Shown: in pieces, positions 36,917 to 46,194 of the stretch
How the letters are laid out: each line of letters begins with the position of its first letter
Numbering within the stretch: position 1 is the first letter of the stretch
Assembly (NCBI RefSeq): GCF_020026915.1
Contig: NZ_JAINUY010000001.1
Coordinates: forward strand, 682,001-746,000
Origin: Flavobacterium potami
GTDB lineage: Bacteria; Bacteroidota; Bacteroidia; Flavobacteriales; Flavobacteriaceae
DNA length: 64,000 bases
Direction of reading: 5' to 3'
Program-made: the position numbers and the translations under genes
The notes under the pieces: generated by a model
What the model saw: only the letters and a program-made list of their open reading frames with translations
Database searches by the model: none
What the model was told of the DNA's origin: nothing

Positions 36917-37819
36917 ATGAAGAACGGAAAAAGCCTTAAGGCGGCAGCTTATGGAGAGGTGCTTTGGGATGTTTTTGAGAATGAGAAAAAGATTGGCGGC
37001 GCACCGTTAAATGTGGCTTTGCGAATGAAAACATTAGGTTGCGAAGTGGCGATGATTAGTTGTGTTGGAAATGATGAAGATGGAAAAGCAATAATCAATC
37101 AAGTCAAAAGTTTGGGACTTGAAACAGATACAATAGTTGTTGCAGAAGATTTTCCGACAGGACTAGTCAATGTTACTTTAAACGAACGTGGTTCTGCTAG
37201 TTATGAAATCAATTATCCTTCAGCTTGGGATAAAATTGTTTTGAATGATTCGGCAAGAAAAACGGTTGAAGAAGTCGATGTATTGATTTATGGAAGCTTG
37301 GTTTGTCGAGATGTTATTTCTAGAAATGCCTTAGAAGAATTGCTAAAAATCAATGTTTACAAAGTTTTTGATGTCAATTTGAGAAAACCGCATTATTCGT
37401 ATGAAATTCTAAACCAATTAATGCAATCGGCCAATTTTATCAAATTTAATGATGAAGAATTGCTGGAAATTGCATCTGCCCTGAATTCTCCTTTTGATAC
37501 TCTGGAAGAAAACATGTATTTTATTCTTGAAAAAACAAAGGCAGAAGCCATGTGTGTGACCAAAGGAAAACACGGTGCATTATTGCTTTGGAAAGGTCAA
37601 ATTTATGAAAATGAAGGATATCCAGTTAAAGTTGCAGATACCGTGGGGGCGGGAGATTCTTTTTTAGCGGCGTTGATTACTTCATTATTAAATGAAAACG
37701 AACCTCAAAAAGCAATAGATTTTGCCTGCGCAGTCGGAGCTTTAGTTGCTGAAGCACCAGGGGCAAATCCGAATATTTCTAATTCTAAAATAGAAGATTT
37801 GATGATGAAGAAAGTGTAA
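36917..37819 (+). CDS. PfkB-family fructokinase
   Basis: A 300-residue cytosolic ribokinase-family sugar kinase. The first PfkB signature (GGAPLNVALRMKTLGCEVAMIS) and the second (DTVGAGDSFLAAL, catalytic base Asp247) are present, with YGEVLWDVF at the N-terminus as in bacterial fructokinases. It would convert fructose to fructose-6-phosphate. It is the last gene of the fructan operon, 48 bp after susD, and is followed by a strong terminator. Specificity for fructose rests on the GH32/porter context as well as the family pattern. Confidence 0.9.
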   Translation: MKNGKSLKAAAYGEVLWDVFENEKKIGGAPLNVALRMKTLGCEVAMISCVGNDEDGKAIINQVKSLGLETDTIVVAEDFPTGLVNVTLNERGSASYEINYPSAWDKIVLNDSARKTVEEVDVLIYGSLVCRDVISRNALEELLKINVYKVFDVNLRKPHYSYEILNQLMQSANFIKFNDEELLEIASALNSPFDTLEENMYFILEKTKAEAMCVTKGKHGALLLWKGQIYENEGYPVKVADTVGAGDSFLAALITSLLNENEPQKAIDFACAVGALVAEAPGANPNISNSKIEDLMMKKV

Positions 37820-37840
37820 AAGCTCTTTGTTTCTTTTGTG

Positions 37841-37880
37841 AAAGCCTTAAACAGTTTTTTATTGTTTAAGGCTTTTTTTT
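37841..37880. terminator. Terminator at the end of the fructan operon
   Basis: AAAGCCTTAAACA pairs perfectly with TGTTTAAGGCTTT around a T-rich loop, followed by a T run. It also faces the convergent bioB gene. Confidence 0.85.
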
Positions 37881-37882
37881 AT

Positions 37883-38872
37883 TTAGATTTTGGTACAAGC
37901 ACTTTTACTTTTCTTCGTCAAAGGCTTCAATCCAAGATTTTGAAACATTTGCATGTCTTCTGATATTCCTGGATTTGGAGTTACTAGTAAGGTTTCGCGT
38001 TCTCCTGTAAAAATAGAATTGGCACCTGCCATAAAGCACCAAGCTTGTTCTTCTTCTGTCATTTCAATTCGTCCGGCACTAAGACGAACAATGGATGCAG
38101 GCATAACTATACGGGCTGTTGCAATCATTCTGACCATATCCCAAAGAGGTACTTTTGGATTGTTTTCTAATGGAGTACCTTTTACTCTTGCCAGCGCATT
38201 TACAGGAACAGATTCAGGATGAACAGGCATTGTAGCTAAGGTGAACAGCATAGAAACACGATCTATGGCAGATTCTCCCAAGCCAATAATGCCACCAGAG
38301 CAAACTGTAATTCCTGCCTTTCTCACATTATTAATGGTTTCAATACGCTGATCAAATTTACGTGTGCTTATGATCTCATCATAGTAACTTTCTGAAGTAT
38401 CTAAATTATGATTATAAGCATATAAACCTGCTTCCTGTAGGCGTAATGCTTGTTCTTCTGTCAGCATTCCTAATGTACAGCAAACTTCTAGTCCGAGGTT
38501 GTTAACACCTTTTACCATTTCTATAACGCGGTCAAAATCCTTATTGTTTCGAACTTCTCGCCAAGCAGCCGCCATACAAAAACGTGAAGATCCATTTTCT
38601 TTTGCTTTTTGGGCATGTTCAATTACTTTTTCTGTCGGTAGAAGTGCCTGAACTTTAATGTCGGTATGGTAACGGGCTGCTTGTCCGCAGTAAGAGCAAT
38701 CTTCTGGACAACCACCCGTTTTTACAGAAAGCAAAGTGCAGACTTGTATTTCTGAAGATTTATGCCAATCACGATGGACAGTCGCGGCCTCATAAACCAA
38801 TTCTAGTAAAGGCTTATCATAAATGGACTGAATTTCTTCTTTGGTCCAGTCGTGTCTTATGGGTGTGTTCAT
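37883..38872 (-). CDS. bioB: Biotin synthase
   Basis: A 329-residue radical SAM enzyme that inserts sulfur into dethiobiotin. The CxxxCxxC motif that binds the [4Fe-4S] cluster is [12 protein letters not shown] (Cys55, 59, 62). Residues for the [2Fe-2S] sulfur-donor cluster are also seen, including the Cys in CTLGML and the Arg in RLSAGRIEM near the C-terminus. The strongly conserved [16 protein letters not shown] and YNHNLDTS blocks leave no doubt about the family. It stands alone here, separate from any bioA, bioD or bioF in the window, and converges on the fructan operon terminator. Confidence 0.96.
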   Translation of the reverse strand: MNTPIRHDWTKEEIQSIYDKPLLELVYEAATVHRDWHKSSEIQVCTLLSVKTGGCPEDCSYCGQAARYHTDIKVQALLPTEKVIEHAQKAKENGSSRFCMAAAWREVRNNKDFDRVIEMVKGVNNLGLEVCCTLGMLTEEQALRLQEAGLYAYNHNLDTSESYYDEIISTRKFDQRIETINNVRKAGITVCSGGIIGLGESAIDRVSMLFTLATMPVHPESVPVNALARVKGTPLENNPKVPLWDMVRMIATARIVMPASIVRLSAGRIEMTEEEQAWCFMAGANSIFTGERETLLVTPNPGISEDMQMFQNLGLKPLTKKSKSACTKI

Positions 38873-39212
38873 TTTGTAACGTATTAAGATTGTTGTTTAT
38901 GTAGGGTTTTGGAGTCAAAAGTACTTTCTTAATGTGTATTCAAAATGTACCGCTTTTTAAATTATAGATAGTCCGGTTAGTATTCCATTACCAAAATGCC
39001 GTATTTATAAGTTGTTGTACAAACCTTGTGTTTTTTATTGTTATAAAGTGATTTTTGAGATGATTCGTTGAAAAATAACACAATATGTAAATACAGGTAA
39101 AGCCTATCTTCTTTTATTTTGTATCAGACGACATACATAATTCCGACTTTATGTAAGTGATATTCTGAATAAGCAAACATAATTTTAGAATAAAATCAAA
39201 TCAATCTCTACG
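38873..39212. other. Intergenic region between bioB and the GH78 gene
   Basis: A 340-bp AT-rich gap between two divergent genes. It must hold both promoters. I see no convincing ORF, RNA, repeat, BirA-type operator or full TAnnTTTG promoter element in it. Confidence 0.5.
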
Positions 39213-41936
39213 ATGAAAAAAATAATTTTTCTTTTCCTGTTTTTACAAATAATTGCGGTAAAAGCACAGACACAAGTAACCAATCTAACAACAGAGGGAC
39301 TTACAAATCCATTAGGTATTGATAATCTAAAGCCAAATTTTAGTTGGCAATTAGTAGCCAAACAACGCAATACGATGCAAGTTGCTTACGAAATAAAAGT
39401 TGCAGAAAGTGAGACAGGATTCAGTAAAAATTTAGTGTGGACAACTGGTAAAGTGCTATCTGATCAATCGGTGCACATTCCTTATGGAGGTAAGTCTTTG
39501 GAAGCGGGAAAACGATATTATTGGCAAGTAAGAGTATGGGATAATAAAGGTAAAATCTCAGCTTGGAGCGGTACTTCTTACTGGCAGATGGGCTTATTAA
39601 AAGAAACAGACTGGGTAGCCCAATGGATATCTCCCGGTTATGAAGAAGACAGCCAGCGTGCTTCGCCTTTGTTAAGGAAAGAATTTGTTATTGGTAAAAA
39701 AGTAAAATCGGCAACAGCGTATATTACTGCACATGGACTTTATGAAGCGCAAATAAATGGAAAAAAAATTGGCGATAAATATTTTACCCCAGGATGGACA
39801 AGTTATAAAAAACGTCTTCAATATCAGGTATATGATGTTACCAATATGTTTAATACAGGAACTAATGCTATAGGCGTAATGCTTGGCAGTGGATGGTATC
39901 GTGGTTATTTTTCGCTCGGAAATTTCAAGGACATTTATGGGAGTGATATAAGCTTGTTGTTTCAGTTGCATATTACCTATACAGATGGCAGTACCGAAAT
40001 TATCAACTCAGACAACACTTGGAAATCGTCAACGGGTGCCGTGCGCAGTTCAAACATATACGAAGGCGAAGTTATAGATGCCCGTTTGGAAAAAAACGGT
40101 TATGCGATGCCGGGTTATAATGATAAAGAATGGTCTGGAGTTGTAAAGCAGTCTTTTCCTAAAAATATATTAATAGGAACTTACAATGAGTCTGTTACCA
40201 GACATGAGAAATTTATTCCACAGAAAATCTTTAAGACTCCTAAAGGAGAGCAAGTATTAGATTTTGGTCAGAATCTTGTTGGATGGGTAACACTTAAGGT
40301 AAAAGGTGAAGCGGGACAAAAAATAACGGTATCGCATGCAGAAGTGTTAGATAAAGATGGTAATTTTTATACAGAAAACCTGCGAATTGCAAAAGCACAG
40401 GATATTTATATTTTAAAAGGAGGAAATCAGGAAACTTTTGAACCACATTTTACATGGCACGGCTTTCGTTATGTCAAAATCGAAGGATATCCAGGGGAAC
40501 TTAAACCAGAAGATTTTGAGGCTTGTGCATTGTATTCCAACATGGAAAAAACAGGAAGTTTTACTACCAATAATGAACTTGTAAATCAATTGCAGCATAA
40601 TATAGAGTGGGGGCTTCGTGGTAATTTTGTAGATGTGCCAACCGATTGCCCGCAACGTGATGAACGTCTTGGTTGGGTTGGAGATGCCCAGGTCTTTTTT
40701 CGTACGGCTTCTTTTTTAAGAGGAGTTAATAATTTCTTTGTTAAATGGATGAAAGATCTTGAAGCTGACCAGTTTCCAGATGGTAGTGTTACGCACGTAG
40801 TTCCAAATGTTTTGGCTGATTTTGAAAGAGGAAGCAGTGGCTGGGGAGATGCAGCAACTATAATTCCTTGGGATATGTATTTGGCTTATGGCGACAAACG
40901 TATCCTTGAAACGCAATATACAAGCATGAAAAACTGGGTAAATTATATCAAGTCACAGAGCAAAAATAATCTTTGGACCCAAGGCAGACAATTTGGCGAT
41001 TGGTTATTTTATAATGTTCAAGACGATCTTTTTGGAGATTCTGCTATAACAAACAAATACCTTATAGCACAATGTTTTTATGCTCATTCGGTACAATTAC
41101 TGATAAATACAGCAGAAATACTAGGAAAAACGAATGACGTAGCAGAATATAAAATTTTGCTTGGTGAAATTAAAAATGCCTTTTTAAATGAATATATCAC
41201 TCCAAATGGTGCTACTGTATCAGATACTCAAACCTCTTATGTGTTGGCATTACAGTTTGACATGCTGCCTGAAAAACTTCGTCAGCAAGCCGCTGAGAGA
41301 CTTGTAGCCAACATAAAACGATATGATACACATTTAACAACGGGCTTTTTAGGTACACCATATCTTTGCCATGTTTTAAGCCGTTATAATTATACAGATT
41401 TAGCATTCGAATTGCTGTTGCAAAAAACATATCCTTCTTGGTTGTATCCCGTTACAAAGGGTGCTACAACAATTTGGGAGCGTTGGGATGGTATTAAACC
41501 AGACGGTAGTTTTGAAAATGCTGATATGAATTCTTTCAATCATTATGCGTATGGTGCTATTGGTGACTGGATGTACAGAGTTGTAGCAGGTTTGGACATA
41601 GAAGGCGATGGAGTTGGGTATAAAAAAATACGTATTCATCCACATATAGGTGGTGATTTAACCAATGTTTCTGCCGATTATAAAACTCCTTATGGGAAAC
41701 TTTCTTCGCACTGGGAAATAAAAAATGGCACATTGAGTTTAAAAACTGAAATTCCGGCCAATGCTACAGCTTTTATCCATATTCCTGCTAAATCATTAGA
41801 TGGTATATCAGAAAATGGGAAGCCTTTGTCTGCAATTAAGGAAATTGAAATTATAGGTAACGAAGAAAACGGTATTGTAATTAAGGCAGGTTCTGGAGTT
41901 TATGATTTTCGAGTTCCATATTCTTCCAAGAAATGA
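39213..41936 (+). CDS. Alpha-L-rhamnosidase (GH78)
   Basis: A 907-residue exported enzyme with a signal peptide (ends VKAQ). The GH78 multi-domain layout follows: an N-terminal fibronectin-like domain (~25-130), two beta-sandwich domains (SPLLRKEFVIGKKVKSA to the DFGQNLVGWV block, ~145-430), the (alpha/alpha)6 catalytic barrel (~445-800), and a C-terminal beta-sandwich. Catalytic motifs are VPTDCPQRDERLGWVGDAQ, with conserved acidic residues, and TTIWERWDG plus NSFNHYAYG later in the barrel. It removes terminal alpha-L-rhamnose from plant polysaccharides or glycosides. It is a single gene with its own terminator, outside any Sus-type cluster in the window. Confidence 0.93.
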   Translation: MKKIIFLFLFLQIIAVKAQTQVTNLTTEGLTNPLGIDNLKPNFSWQLVAKQRNTMQVAYEIKVAESETGFSKNLVWTTGKVLSDQSVHIPYGGKSLEAGKRYYWQVRVWDNKGKISAWSGTSYWQMGLLKETDWVAQWISPGYEEDSQRASPLLRKEFVIGKKVKSATAYITAHGLYEAQINGKKIGDKYFTPGWTSYKKRLQYQVYDVTNMFNTGTNAIGVMLGSGWYRGYFSLGNFKDIYGSDISLLFQLHITYTDGSTEIINSDNTWKSSTGAVRSSNIYEGEVIDARLEKNGYAMPGYNDKEWSGVVKQSFPKNILIGTYNESVTRHEKFIPQKIFKTPKGEQVLDFGQNLVGWVTLKVKGEAGQKITVSHAEVLDKDGNFYTENLRIAKAQDIYILKGGNQETFEPHFTWHGFRYVKIEGYPGELKPEDFEACALYSNMEKTGSFTTNNELVNQLQHNIEWGLRGNFVDVPTDCPQRDERLGWVGDAQVFFRTASFLRGVNNFFVKWMKDLEADQFPDGSVTHVVPNVLADFERGSSGWGDAATIIPWDMYLAYGDKRILETQYTSMKNWVNYIKSQSKNNLWTQGRQFGDWLFYNVQDDLFGDSAITNKYLIAQCFYAHSVQLLINTAEILGKTNDVAEYKILLGEIKNAFLNEYITPNGATVSDTQTSYVLALQFDMLPEKLRQQAAERLVANIKRYDTHLTTGFLGTPYLCHVLSRYNYTDLAFELLLQKTYPSWLYPVTKGATTIWERWDGIKPDGSFENADMNSFNHYAYGAIGDWMYRVVAGLDIEGDGVGYKKIRIHPHIGGDLTNVSADYKTPYGKLSSHWEIKNGTLSLKTEIPANATAFIHIPAKSLDGISENGKPLSAIKEIEIIGNEENGIVIKAGSGVYDFRVPYSSKK

Positions 41937-42025
41937 TTACTATTGAATAATTAAAGAATAAACAAGATGTTTTTAATTATAAAAATCTACGGAATCTGAT
42001 TAGAAATTAAGTCTAAAAGAAATGT

Positions 42026-42056
42026 AAAGCGGAATGGAAAGTTCCGCTTTTTTTAT
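42026..42056 (+). terminator. Terminator after the GH78 gene
   Basis: AAAGCGGAA pairs with TTCCGCTTT around a seven-base loop, followed by a T run. Confidence 0.82.
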
Positions 42057-42516
42057 TTATCGTTTTAAACTTCTTGTTTGTCAATTACTCGACTGGAATT
42101 TGGGCAGTACAAATCGAAACACAAGATTTCCTATAGCTTTCAAAATAGTTTATGGATCGACTTTGTACATGATAAAATTGACAATATGATAGCTTTGTAA
42201 AGTGTATCAAATTACGACAGCTAATATCATAAGGTAAATAGTGTTTTTTTTGTAAGACTACTTCTTTGTTTTGACATTGTTTTTCCTGAGGATAGCGTTT
42301 TTAGCGATTCTATTCCTGTTTGTAAAAACTTAACATTGAAATACATATAGAAATATATAGATTTGCGCGCAATTTATTAACACATAAATAATGACTAATT
42401 TAATGTTTTAGTTAAATGTAGGGGTTTGTGTTTATGATTTTGTTTTTATAGTTGTTTAATCATCAAGAATTATTTGGAAAAATAAAATAGTACTGAATGT
42501 CTATTAATTTACAGTT
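42057..42516. other. Intergenic region before the PAS kinase
   Basis: A 460-bp AT-rich stretch after the GH78 terminator. I see no ORF, structured RNA or repeat in it and no clean promoter consensus. Confidence 0.4.
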
Positions 42517-43641
42517 ATGATGGATTTTATGTGTATTGAAGAAAGTTTTGAAGTTTCGACTTCTGAATTAAAAAAGCTTGTTGATCTGCTGCCGTATCCT
42601 ATAATGATTTCTGAGGATATGCAAACTGAAAATGCCTGCTTGTTTTTCAATCAAAATTTTGTAAATAAAATCGGCTACCAATTGTCTGATGCTTCAAATA
42701 CACAGAAACTTACTGAATTGCTATATCCAGAAGAAAACTATAGAAAAGATATCGAAGAACAATGGAAATTGAGACAGATAGCTGTAAAAGAAAAAGGGAA
42801 ACGATTTGTAAAAATTAAAGCGCAACTCACTTGTAAATCAGGCGAGAAGAAATGGTATGAAATCAAAGAATCAATTATAAATGGATTGCATATTACCGCT
42901 TTTGTAAATATAAACAGTGATGTATTGCTGCAGGAAAAATTAAAAAGGACAAATGTCAACAACGACAGAATGTTATCTATTTTAGGTCATGATCTAAAAA
43001 GCCCTATTTCTAATCTTATTGCAATTTCCTTTCTGGCAGAACAATCTGAAATATCACAACAAGAATTTGTGTCGTTAATGGGGCGCGTTAAAGAACAATC
43101 GACAGAAGTTTTAAAATTGCTTGATACGACTTTTACTTGGGCGAGAATGAATTTTAATACGATGCAGCACAATGATTCAATTGTAGATATTAATTTAATA
43201 CTAGAAAACGTCCTTAAAATTTACAAATCGGCCCTAGAAAGCAAGAATATCCAAATCTTCATAGAGGTAAATGAACTCGGGAATTTGTTTATCGATGCTG
43301 AAATTCTAACGATAATTGTTCGGAATTTAATTTCAAACTCAATTAAGTTTACACCAAAAGATGGGACAATCTTTATATCTGCCACAGCAAATAAATTGAT
43401 TATTAAGGATAATGGTATTGGTATGACTCCTGAAATGATTGCGCTGATACTAGAGAATAATTATTTTACAAGAAGAGGAACAGCTAATGAGAAAGGAATT
43501 GGTGTTGGTCTGCAACTTGTTCAGAATTTAGCAGAAAAAATTAACTGCAAACTTCAAATAGAAAGCGAGGCAAACAGAGGAACTACGATAGCCATAATAT
43601 TTGAGGACTGTATCGTAAACAAAAATTTAAATAAATCTTAA
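42517..43641 (+). CDS. Cytosolic PAS-domain sensor histidine kinase
   Basis: A 374-residue soluble kinase without TM segments. A PAS-type sensor occupies about residues 15-135 (LVDLLPYPIMISEDM, then a second half with KSGEKKWYEIKES). The transmitter follows with His158 in ILGHDLKSPI, the N-box NLISNSIKFT, G1 DNGIGM and G2 GIGVGLQL, all intact. No response regulator is adjacent, so it is an orphan kinase. The start at 42517 begins MMDFM; the first or second Met makes no difference to the domains. Confidence 0.85.
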   Translation: MMDFMCIEESFEVSTSELKKLVDLLPYPIMISEDMQTENACLFFNQNFVNKIGYQLSDASNTQKLTELLYPEENYRKDIEEQWKLRQIAVKEKGKRFVKIKAQLTCKSGEKKWYEIKESIINGLHITAFVNINSDVLLQEKLKRTNVNNDRMLSILGHDLKSPISNLIAISFLAEQSEISQQEFVSLMGRVKEQSTEVLKLLDTTFTWARMNFNTMQHNDSIVDINLILENVLKIYKSALESKNIQIFIEVNELGNLFIDAEILTIIVRNLISNSIKFTPKDGTIFISATANKLIIKDNGIGMTPEMIALILENNYFTRRGTANEKGIGVGLQLVQNLAEKINCKLQIESEANRGTTIAIIFEDCIVNKNLNKS

Positions 43642-43785
43642 TGTTTAAATTAAAAAAATTGACTTTCGCCAGCGCTGAGCATTCGCATATCTACTTCAAT
43701 GTTAAGTTTTTATTACCAGCTTCGTTGTGATATGATAATTATATATGTTTGTTTAAAAAAGTAATCTAAAATAATACGCCATAAA

Positions 43786-44181
43786 ATGAATATCTTAAGT
43801 TTTCTAAAACCTAAAAAGAAAAGAACGCTATCTGAAAATGATTTAAACGCAAATCTGGACAGACATTACAGAATTGCAACGGAATCTCTTGTAAGTCTTC
43901 GTGACATTGGTGTTGAAGAAGAAGATGAATTAAAAATTGATTATTTCTTTTTCTCAGATACTGTTGAAAAAGCACAGATTTTAGAAACAGAGATGAAGAA
44001 TATGGATTTCATAGTAAATTACGGAACGGCTTCTCATGATAAAAGTCTTTTTGTAATCTCAGGGAGAACAAAAAAGATTAGAATGATGCATGAGTCTCTA
44101 AGTAAATGGGTTACAGATATGTGTCAGTTAGGTCATAAATACGACTGTACTTTCGACAGCTGGAAGATAGTTTCAAAATAG
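43786..44181 (+). CDS. RraB-like protein (ribonuclease E inhibitor family)
   Basis: A 131-residue cytosolic protein. Residues ~45-128 match the RraB domain: an acidic EEEDELKIDYFFFSDTVEKA strand-helix with the alternating pattern of the family, an FVISGRTKKI strand, a long helix and the C-terminal GHKYDCTFDSWK. In E. coli RraB binds RNase E and changes degradosome composition. Whether the RNase E/G of Bacteroidota is the partner here is unknown. The N-terminal 25 residues are basic and probably disordered. It is a single gene, with a terminator ten bases after the stop. Confidence 0.75.
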   Translation: MNILSFLKPKKKRTLSENDLNANLDRHYRIATESLVSLRDIGVEEEDELKIDYFFFSDTVEKAQILETEMKNMDFIVNYGTASHDKSLFVISGRTKKIRMMHESLSKWVTDMCQLGHKYDCTFDSWKIVSK

Positions 44182-44190
44182 ACAAGAGCA

Positions 44191-44221
44191 AAAAAGAGCA
44201 GCTTAAAACTGCTCTTTTTTT
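44191..44221 (+). terminator. Terminator after the RraB-like gene
   Basis: AAAAAGAGCAG pairs with CTGCTCTTTTT around a seven-base loop, followed by T residues. Confidence 0.83.
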
Positions 44222-44260
44222 ATAAATATCCTCTGAGAATATTTCTCAATGGGCGCAAAT

Positions 44261-44302
44261 AAAAATGGCGATGTATAGTTTACATCGCCATTTTTATTTT
44301 AA
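44261..44302 (+). terminator. Second hairpin terminator 40 bp farther on
   Basis: A perfect 15-bp stem (AAAAATGGCGATGTA and complement) with a five-base loop and a T run. No gene lies between it and the previous terminator; it may be a backup or end a short RNA. Confidence 0.75.
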
Positions 44303-44367
44303 AAAAGCTCAAAATAATTTAGTGTATTAATAGAGTACGTAATTAAAATATTAAAAAACATCTGTAA

Positions 44368-44409
44368 ATACGTATTTTTATTAAGTATTAATACTTATAT
44401 TTGTACGTA
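44368..44409 (+). promoter_or_regulatory. Promoter of the FNT channel gene with nested palindromes
   Basis: TATATTTG (44396-44403) matches TAnnTTTG, 60 bp before the start codon. A perfect 16-bp palindrome TAAGTATTAATACTTA (44382-44397) overlaps its left edge, and TACGTA (44369-44374 and 44404-44409) flanks it at almost equal distances of 17-18 bp from the centre. This looks like an operator placed over the promoter. Confidence 0.6.
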
Positions 44410-44463
44410 TAGCTTTTTGAAGTTAAATCGGTAAATGAATAATTAATCTAAATTTTTAAAAAT

Positions 44464-45276
44464 ATGATGGACTATATAACACCTCATGAGGTTGCAGAAA
44501 ATATGATGGCAACAGCAATCAATAAATCGAAATTAAGCATTAAGGATTTATTAATTAGAGGAGCACTATCGGGCGCTCTGCTAGCAATTTCTGTTGCTCT
44601 AGCCTTGATGGCGACGACACAAACTTCACTAAGTCTAATTGGTGCATTTGTGTTTCCTGTCGGATTTGTAATTATTGTTATCCTTGGTCTTGAATTAGTT
44701 ACAGGAAGTTTTTCATTAGTACCGTTAGCTTGGCTTGAGGGTAAAATTTCGGGTTCTAAAATGCTTAAAAATCTAAGTTGGGTATTTATCGGTAATTTAA
44801 TTGGAAGCTTATTGTTTGCCGTTTTGTTTTGGGCAGCTAGTACAGAGACAGGGCAGATAAAAGAATTAGGGTTAATTGAGCAGGCGATAATCAAAATCAG
44901 TGAGAAAAAAACTATTGGTTATGCGGGTCACGGAATGTTGGGACTCTTTTCTGCTTTTGTGAAAGCAATTCTCTGTAATTGGATGGTTTGTATGGGAGTA
45001 ATTATGTCCATGACTTCAAAATCAACATTAGGAAAAATATTAGCAGCAGGTATTCCAATTTTTATCTTTTTTGCATTGGGGTATGAACATGCAGTTGTCA
45101 ATATGTTTGTAATTCCGGCAGGGATGATGTTTGGCGCTAAAGTAAGTATTAGTGATTGGTGGTTTTATAATCAGCTGATAGTTACTGCCGGAAATATCGT
45201 TGGAGGCTTGCTTTTTACGGGTATGGCGATATATTATACCCATACCAATAAGACAAAATCTATTACTAATGAATAA
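44464..45276 (+). CDS. Formate/nitrite transporter (FNT) family channel
   Basis: A 270-residue inner-membrane protein with six TM helices. FNT family blocks are recognisable: the N-terminal GALSGALLAISVALALMA segment, the LELVTGSF motif of the broken second helix, AILCNWMVCMGV and the GYEHAVVNMFVIP block with the central-pore His. FNT pentamers move small anions such as formate, nitrite, lactate or hydrosulfide; the substrate here is not determinable. It is a single gene under a promoter overlaid by a strong palindrome, so regulation by a dimeric repressor or activator is likely. Confidence 0.9.
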   Translation: MMDYITPHEVAENMMATAINKSKLSIKDLLIRGALSGALLAISVALALMATTQTSLSLIGAFVFPVGFVIIVILGLELVTGSFSLVPLAWLEGKISGSKMLKNLSWVFIGNLIGSLLFAVLFWAASTETGQIKELGLIEQAIIKISEKKTIGYAGHGMLGLFSAFVKAILCNWMVCMGVIMSMTSKSTLGKILAAGIPIFIFFALGYEHAVVNMFVIPAGMMFGAKVSISDWWFYNQLIVTAGNIVGGLLFTGMAIYYTHTNKTKSITNE

Positions 45277-45318
45277 ATTAGGATATTGCAGAGAGGCATA
45301 TGTAAAGAAATATTTTAA

Positions 45319-45840
45319 CTAAAAGCTATTGGCCGTTTTAAAAGCTTCAGAAGCAGTATGAAGAAGAGCTTCTTTTTCATATACTGCATTATAAAGCGTT
45401 TTTTTCTGTCTTGCTAATGTTAACAGCTTGTCTTGAGCATTCTTTAGTTCATCATCTTTTAATGATCGAAGAAGTGCCTGCTGTTCTATTTCTTTTCTAT
45501 CATATACATGAAGTTCTTTAAGTGATTGGTAATAGGCAAGCGAAGCAGTTTTTAATTGCTCTCCTTCAGGAATGCCGTCGGTAGAAAGTTTCTGGATATC
45601 AGCAATAAGTGAATCAAACTCTTTCGCCTGCTGATCTACGGTTTTTAAGGCATTTTTGTAATCGTCTTTTTCTAGATATTTCAGTTTCTTTTCACCAGAA
45701 CCTTCTTTTCCGACAATAATCTCAAAGGCTCTGCGTTCGGCTCGAACGAGCGAATCATTAAAATCAGCTGCTTTAGATGACTTACAGGAGCTTATAGTTA
45801 CGAATAGAAATGCTGTTAGAAAAAAAATACCAATCCTCAT
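45319..45840 (-). CDS. Lipoprotein of unknown function, helical
   Basis: A 173-residue protein with a lipobox TISSC (Cys19). The rest is highly charged and predicted helical, rich in Lys, Glu and Leu heptad-like patterns (residues ~30-165), suggesting a coiled-coil or four-helix bundle in the periplasm. I do not recognise a family with confidence; it resembles small helical surface lipoproteins found in Bacteroidota. It converges on the FNT gene, 42 bp from its end. Confidence 0.65.
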   Translation of the reverse strand: MRIGIFFLTAFLFVTISSCKSSKAADFNDSLVRAERRAFEIIVGKEGSGEKKLKYLEKDDYKNALKTVDQQAKEFDSLIADIQKLSTDGIPEGEQLKTASLAYYQSLKELHVYDRKEIEQQALLRSLKDDELKNAQDKLLTLARQKKTLYNAVYEKEALLHTASEAFKTANSF

Positions 45841-46001
45841 GATTATTATGTTTTATAGATTGTTTTTATAGAAAAAAAATATTCTCTAAATCTTAGGTCA
45901 TTGATGCTGGTAAAATTAATTTTCACCAACTTTATTTACTAAGTTATATATTATAAAGGACTTATAAAAAAAAATAGAATTAGAATTCTAAATAAATATG
46001 T

Positions 46002-46040
46002 AAAAAAGTCCGTCTATAATTTTTTTAGACAGCCTTTTTT
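46002..46040. terminator. Imperfect hairpin with flanking A and T runs
   Basis: AAGTCCGTCTA and TAGACAGCCTT pair with two weak positions and have A/T runs on both sides. On the minus strand it lies about 155 bp beyond the MFS stop and is the best candidate terminator for that gene. Confidence 0.5.
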
Positions 46041-46111
46041 GGATACTTAATAGTAGTTAGGATTTTTTGCATTAAAAGTAGTTGAGCTTGTAAATTGCTA
46101 AAAAGAATACT

Positions 46112-46139
46112 AAAATTGAAGACAACTCCAGTCAGTTAT
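46112..46139 (+). repeat. Partial copy of the accessory-region repeat (right end)
   Basis: AATTGAAGACAACTCCAGTC resembles the right end of the repeat family described at 47.8-61.1 kb (AATTGAAAGCAGCTCCAGTC-like). The rest of the unit is not recognisable. It is the leftmost trace of the family in the window. The gap 45841-46194 holds otherwise only the hairpin at 46002. Confidence 0.4.
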
Positions 46140-46194
46140 ACCTATAATCCCAGAAAATTCTCCGCTATGATTTAAACTTTATATTTCGGCAATC

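Noticed and set aside
44484..44894. Minus-strand ORF of 136 codons inside the FNT gene
   Set aside because: It is fully antisense to a conserved membrane-protein gene and its translation matches no recognisable fold.
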